This document shows, in pieces, positions 6,760 through 9,363 of a DNA stretch of 9,363 nt (positions are counted from its first letter, which is position 1; each line of letters starts with the position of its first letter). This stretch comes from Elusimicrobia bacterium RIFCSPLOWO2_01_FULL_59_12 (lineage in GTDB: Bacteria; Elusimicrobiota; Elusimicrobia; 2-01-FULL-59-12): contig MGUR01000019.1 in assembly GCA_001800075.1 (NCBI GenBank), forward strand, positions 9,037-18,399. Direction: 5' to 3'. The translations under genes and the position numbers were made by a program. The notes below the pieces were generated by a model. That model made no database searches. It worked only from the letters and a program-made list of their open reading frames with translations, and was not told where the DNA came from.

Positions 6760-7385
6760 CGCGTGTGACCTCCTTCAACGAGTTCTCGAATTCGTTCAAT
6801 CACCTGCCGGCTGAATGTCTCGTAAGCCTCGCGCCCTGCGTCGCGGGGCGGGGTAAGCGGCTGGCCGAAATGCACTTCCACCCGGCCCAGCCGCGTAAAG
6901 TTTTCCGAGTTCCGGACGCCCACGGGCACGACCCGCGCACCGGTGGTACAGGCGAGCAGGCCCACGCCTGATTTCACTTTCCACTGGCGCTTGGAATCCA
7001 GCCGCCGGCCCCCTTCCGGGAACATCACCAAGCCTTCGCCCGCTTCGAGAATCCGCTGGGCCGTTTTGACCGCGCCGATATCGTGTTCGGCGCGATTCAC
7101 GGGGAACGCATTCACCCGGCGAATGTACCATCCCAAAAACGGAACGCGGAAGAGCTCTTCCTTGGCGAAATAATTCACCGGATAGGGGATCGCGCTCCCG
7201 ACCAGATTGGGGTCCGCCAATGACCGGTGGTTGGCGGCGAAAATCACGGCCTGCCCCCGGGGCGGGATGTTTTCCCGACCGAACACCTTGCGCCTCCAGA
7301 CCAGATCAAAGGATCCGCCCGTGAAATGCTTGCCCAAAAAGTAGAGGAGCGGGCTGAAGTAAGGGTTAGCGGCCACGGAGCTCAT
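6756..7385 (-). CDS. plsC: 1-acyl-sn-glycerol-3-phosphate acyltransferase (PlsC-type)
   Basis: This 209-residue protein has the acyltransferase motifs in order. NHRSLAD at 52-58 gives the HX4D catalytic pair His53/Asp58, VNAFPVNR at 91-98 is motif II, FPEGGRR at 122-128 is motif III (usually FPEGTRS), and VPVGV at 153-157 is motif IV. Enzymes of this family add the second acyl chain to lysophosphatidic acid, making phosphatidic acid at the inner membrane. A weakly hydrophobic N-terminus (about 8-20) may help membrane association; there is no clear transmembrane helix. The ATG lies 20 bp inside the end of aroA, without an obvious ribosome-binding site, so it is probably coupled to aroA translation. 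The Gly in place of Thr in motif III occurs in some members, so altered substrate preference is possible but unproven. Confidence 0.9.
   Translation of the reverse strand: MSSVAANPYFSPLLYFLGKHFTGGSFDLVWRRKVFGRENIPPRGQAVIFAANHRSLADPNLVGSAIPYPVNYFAKEELFRVPFLGWYIRRVNAFPVNRAEHDIGAVKTAQRILEAGEGLVMFPEGGRRLDSKRQWKVKSGVGLLACTTGARVVPVGVRNSENFTRLGRVEVHFGQPLTPPRDAGREAYETFSRQVIERIRELVEGGHTR
6768..6775 (-). promoter_or_regulatory. Strong Shine-Dalgarno site for the 61-residue gene
   Basis: Reading on the minus strand, AAGGAGGT lies in the last codons of plsC, 8 bases before the GTG at 6759. This is full complementarity to the usual anti-Shine-Dalgarno core at good spacing. It fixes the start of the small gene and contrasts with its neighbours, whose starts have weak or no such site. 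Confidence 0.8.
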
Positions 7386-8658
7386 CCAGGCGCGCCCAGA
7401 AATCAGGGAACGACGTGTTCACGCAAGCGACATCCTCGATGGTCGTAGCGCCTTGAGCCGTCAACGCCGCCACCGCCAGCGACATCGCCAGGCGATGGTC
7501 GCCGTGGCTTTTTACCACCGCACCCTTCAGGGGGGTTGATCCTTCGATGATCAACCCATCGGGCGTTTCTTGGATGCGCGCGCCCATTTTGGAAAGCTCC
7601 GCGCGCAGGGCGGACAGCCGATCAGATTCTTTCACCCGCAATTCGCCGGCGTCGCGGATCACGGTCTGGCCCCGGGCCTGCGTCGCGAGCACGGCGAGAA
7701 TGGGTATTTCGTCGATGGATCGGGGGATGAGGTCGCCGGCGATCGTCACCGCCTTGAGCTCCGCCTTTTTCACCTCCACATCCGCGAACGGCTCGCCGCT
7801 GGATTCGCTGGCGGCCTCCAGCCGGCACGGCGCGCCCATCGCTTTGATCAGCTCAAGGAATCCTGTGCGGGTCGGGTTGACGCCGGCGCGCCGCACAGTG
7901 ACGCCGGCTGATGAGAGAAGCGCCCCGGCCGCCAATAAGAATGCGGCGCTGGAGAGATCCCCCGGCACATGGAATTCCGCGGCGCGAAGGGTCGCCGTCC
8001 CGCGCACGCTGATGTGAAAGCCTCTTTGCTGAACGTCCACACCGCAGGCGCGCAGCAGGCGCTCGGTGTGGTCGCGCGATAGGAAGGGTTCCTGCACTTC
8101 CGTTTGCCCGGACGCATAGAGACCGGCGAGTAAAATAGCGGATTTCACCTGCGCGCTCGCCACGGGGGTTTTCCAGCTGATCGGCCGCACGCGATGGCAC
8201 CCGTGAATCTTAAGCGCCAGGCAGCCGGGATTTTTCCCGTTGGTGAAATAGGCCCCCATCTGCGAGAGCGGCTCGATCACCCGGCCCATCGGCCGGCGGG
8301 AGAGCGAGGCATCCCCGGTGAGCTCGACTTCAAAAGGCTGGCCGGTCAGCACGCCCATCAAGAGGCGCGCGGTGGTTCCCGAATTGCCGCAATCGATCGG
8401 TCCTTTCGGTTCGCGCAATCCGTCCAGGCCCTTTCCGTGGATCGACAACTCTTCTTTGTCCCGCTCAATACGGATTCCCATCGCGCGGAACGCTTCAACC
8501 GTAGAGAGGCAGTCTTCCGCTGCCAAGAAGTGGCGGACCTTCGCGGACGTGACCGACAACGCGCCCAGAATGACGGCGCGATGCGAGATGGACTTATCAC
8601 CGGGAACGTCGAGCGTTCCCCCCACCCGCCCAGCGGGTTGGATCGTTTTATTTTCCAT
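7366..8658 (-). CDS. aroA: 3-phosphoshikimate 1-carboxyvinyltransferase (EPSP synthase), class II
   Basis: This 430-residue, full-length enzyme of the shikimate pathway joins phosphoenolpyruvate to shikimate-3-phosphate to form EPSP, the precursor of chorismate. Visible landmarks are PGDKSISHRA at 19-28, GNSGTTARL at 91-99, SRRPMGR at 120-126, IDEIP at 315-319 (Asp316, the expected catalytic base), RVKESDR at 341-347 (Glu344) and HGDHR at 385-389. The Asp316-Glu344 spacing of 28 matches that of E. coli Asp313 and Glu341. All four class II signatures are present: GDKS (20-23), SAQVK (168-172), RDHTE (195-199) and NPTR (261-264). Class II enzymes are often naturally insensitive to glyphosate. 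The ATG lies 11 bp inside the end of tyrA, and the 3' end overlaps plsC by 20 bp. It follows tyrA in a common aromatic-biosynthesis arrangement. Confidence 0.97.
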   Translation of the reverse strand: MENKTIQPAGRVGGTLDVPGDKSISHRAVILGALSVTSAKVRHFLAAEDCLSTVEAFRAMGIRIERDKEELSIHGKGLDGLREPKGPIDCGNSGTTARLLMGVLTGQPFEVELTGDASLSRRPMGRVIEPLSQMGAYFTNGKNPGCLALKIHGCHRVRPISWKTPVASAQVKSAILLAGLYASGQTEVQEPFLSRDHTERLLRACGVDVQQRGFHISVRGTATLRAAEFHVPGDLSSAAFLLAAGALLSSAGVTVRRAGVNPTRTGFLELIKAMGAPCRLEAASESSGEPFADVEVKKAELKAVTIAGDLIPRSIDEIPILAVLATQARGQTVIRDAGELRVKESDRLSALRAELSKMGARIQETPDGLIIEGSTPLKGAVVKSHGDHRLAMSLAVAALTAQGATTIEDVACVNTSFPDFWARLDELRGR

Positions 8659-9363
8659 GGAAAAGCGGACGGCGGAACGCCTGCGAAACCTTCAGGTGCT
8701 TTTGGAGGGAAGAACGGGATAGATTATTTTCAAAACGGGACAGTTCGCGACGGAAAGAGCGCAGGGCGTCACGAAGCGGGCGCGCGTTTGCGCCGAAGAT
8801 CTGCGCCCACTGACTCGGGTCCGCCGACGCGACGCGCGTGGCGTCGCGGAAGGAGCCGGCGACCAGCGACGCCAGGCGCCGTCGGTCGCGCGCGCGCGCA
8901 ATTAAGTGAACGAGCGCGTGCGCGAGCGCGTGCGGAAGATGACTGATCAAGGCCACCGCGCGATCGTGCTCTTTCGCGGTGAGCACCAAGGTCTTCGCGC
9001 CTGCAACGCGCCAAAGCGCTTTTAAGGGACTCAAGGCCGTTCGGGACCCTGGGACCAAAACGACGGTCGATCCTTCAAATAAACGAAAGCTGGACGCTTC
9101 CACGCCCGTTCTGTGCGAACCCGCGAGCGGATGCCCCCCCATAAAATGAACGGAAGCCGGCCGCTTCACCCGCGCCGCGGCGCGCAGGATCGGTTCTTTC
9201 ACACTGCCCGCGTCCGTCACGATCGCGCCCGGTTTCAAAAAGGGAACGATGCGCTTAAAAAGCGGGATGATGGCATCCAGCGGACTGCAGATCACCACGA
9301 TGTCGGCGGACGCGACGTCCGCCAGACGCATTGAGGCGCGGTCCACCGCGCCGCGCCGTTTCG
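8648..9363 (-). CDS. tyrA: Prephenate (or arogenate) dehydrogenase, N-terminus beyond the window
   Basis: The frame stays open to the right edge of the window, so the start and the NAD(P)-binding GxGxxG loop are missing, about 40-50 residues by comparison with the family. A GTG at 9346 begins the visible frame but is probably internal, since sense codons (KRRGA) precede it. The rest matches the TyrA family. Counting from that GTG: ADIVVICSPLDA at 14-25 (end of the Rossmann fold), TDAGSVK at 44-50, GGHPLAGS at 70-77 with the conserved active-site His, HDRAVALISHLPHALA at 127-142, and GSFRDATRVASADP at 164-177 in the helical domain. The enzyme oxidatively decarboxylates prephenate (or arogenate) on the route to tyrosine. 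No ACT domain is seen after the catalytic part. The stop lies 11 bp inside aroA. Confidence 0.92.
   Translation of the reverse strand, partial: KRRGAVDRASMRLADVASADIVVICSPLDAIIPLFKRIVPFLKPGAIVTDAGSVKEPILRAAARVKRPASVHFMGGHPLAGSHRTGVEASSFRLFEGSTVVLVPGSRTALSPLKALWRVAGAKTLVLTAKEHDRAVALISHLPHALAHALVHLIARARDRRRLASLVAGSFRDATRVASADPSQWAQIFGANARPLRDALRSFRRELSRFENNLSRSSLQKHLKVSQAFRRPLFHGK

Noticed and set aside
8194..8946. Plus-strand open frame of 250 residues across the aroA/tyrA junction
   Set aside because: It is antisense to two well-supported enzymes and its product is an Arg/Ala-rich low-complexity chain typical of shadow frames.

Overview
The window looks like an ordinary chromosomal stretch from a GC-rich (roughly 55-60% over most of its length), Gram-negative-type (diderm) bacterium. 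The partial first gene encodes an outer-membrane beta-barrel, which implies an outer membrane. The tyrA-aroA-plsC-rpsA order and the GH57 enzyme fit deep-branching or uncultivated diderm phyla such as Elusimicrobiota or Omnitrophota. That placement is inference from gene order and protein style only; no marker here settles it.

Right-to-left block (9363 down to 3763, minus strand): seven tightly packed genes that look like one operon. They are tyrA (prephenate dehydrogenase, N-terminus cut by the window edge), aroA (class II EPSP synthase), plsC (lysophosphatidate acyltransferase), a 61-residue two-helix membrane protein, rpsA (ribosomal protein S1 with six S1 domains), a membrane-anchored TPR protein and an 86-residue two-helix membrane protein. 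Most junctions overlap (11 bp, 20 bp and two GTGA overlaps) or nearly touch (1 bp), which suggests translational coupling. The one wider gap, 24 bp before rpsA, holds an extended -10-like promoter placed so that rpsA could be transcribed leaderless. The block joins aromatic amino-acid synthesis, phospholipid synthesis and translation. It resembles the known aroA-cmk-rpsA and cmk-plsC-rpsA clusters, but cmk (and ispH, found there in some lineages) is absent.

Left-to-right block (1 to 3106, plus strand): the 3' part of an outer-membrane beta-barrel gene, then after 22 bp a 734-residue GH57 glycosidase without a signal peptide, probably acting on alpha-glucan in the cytoplasm.

The two blocks converge on about 650 bp of non-coding DNA (3107-3762). 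It holds an AT-rich tandem hairpin region at the end of the leftward operon, a family of short imperfect AAAAGAC-type repeats, and two stretches that look like decayed tRNA sequence. Base composition falls from about two-thirds GC in the GH57 catalytic region to about 39% GC near its 3' end. I found no CRISPR array, transposase, integrase, rRNA or intact tRNA, and no convincing new defence or mobile system. The least explained parts are the small coupled membrane genes flanking rpsA and the convergent spacer.
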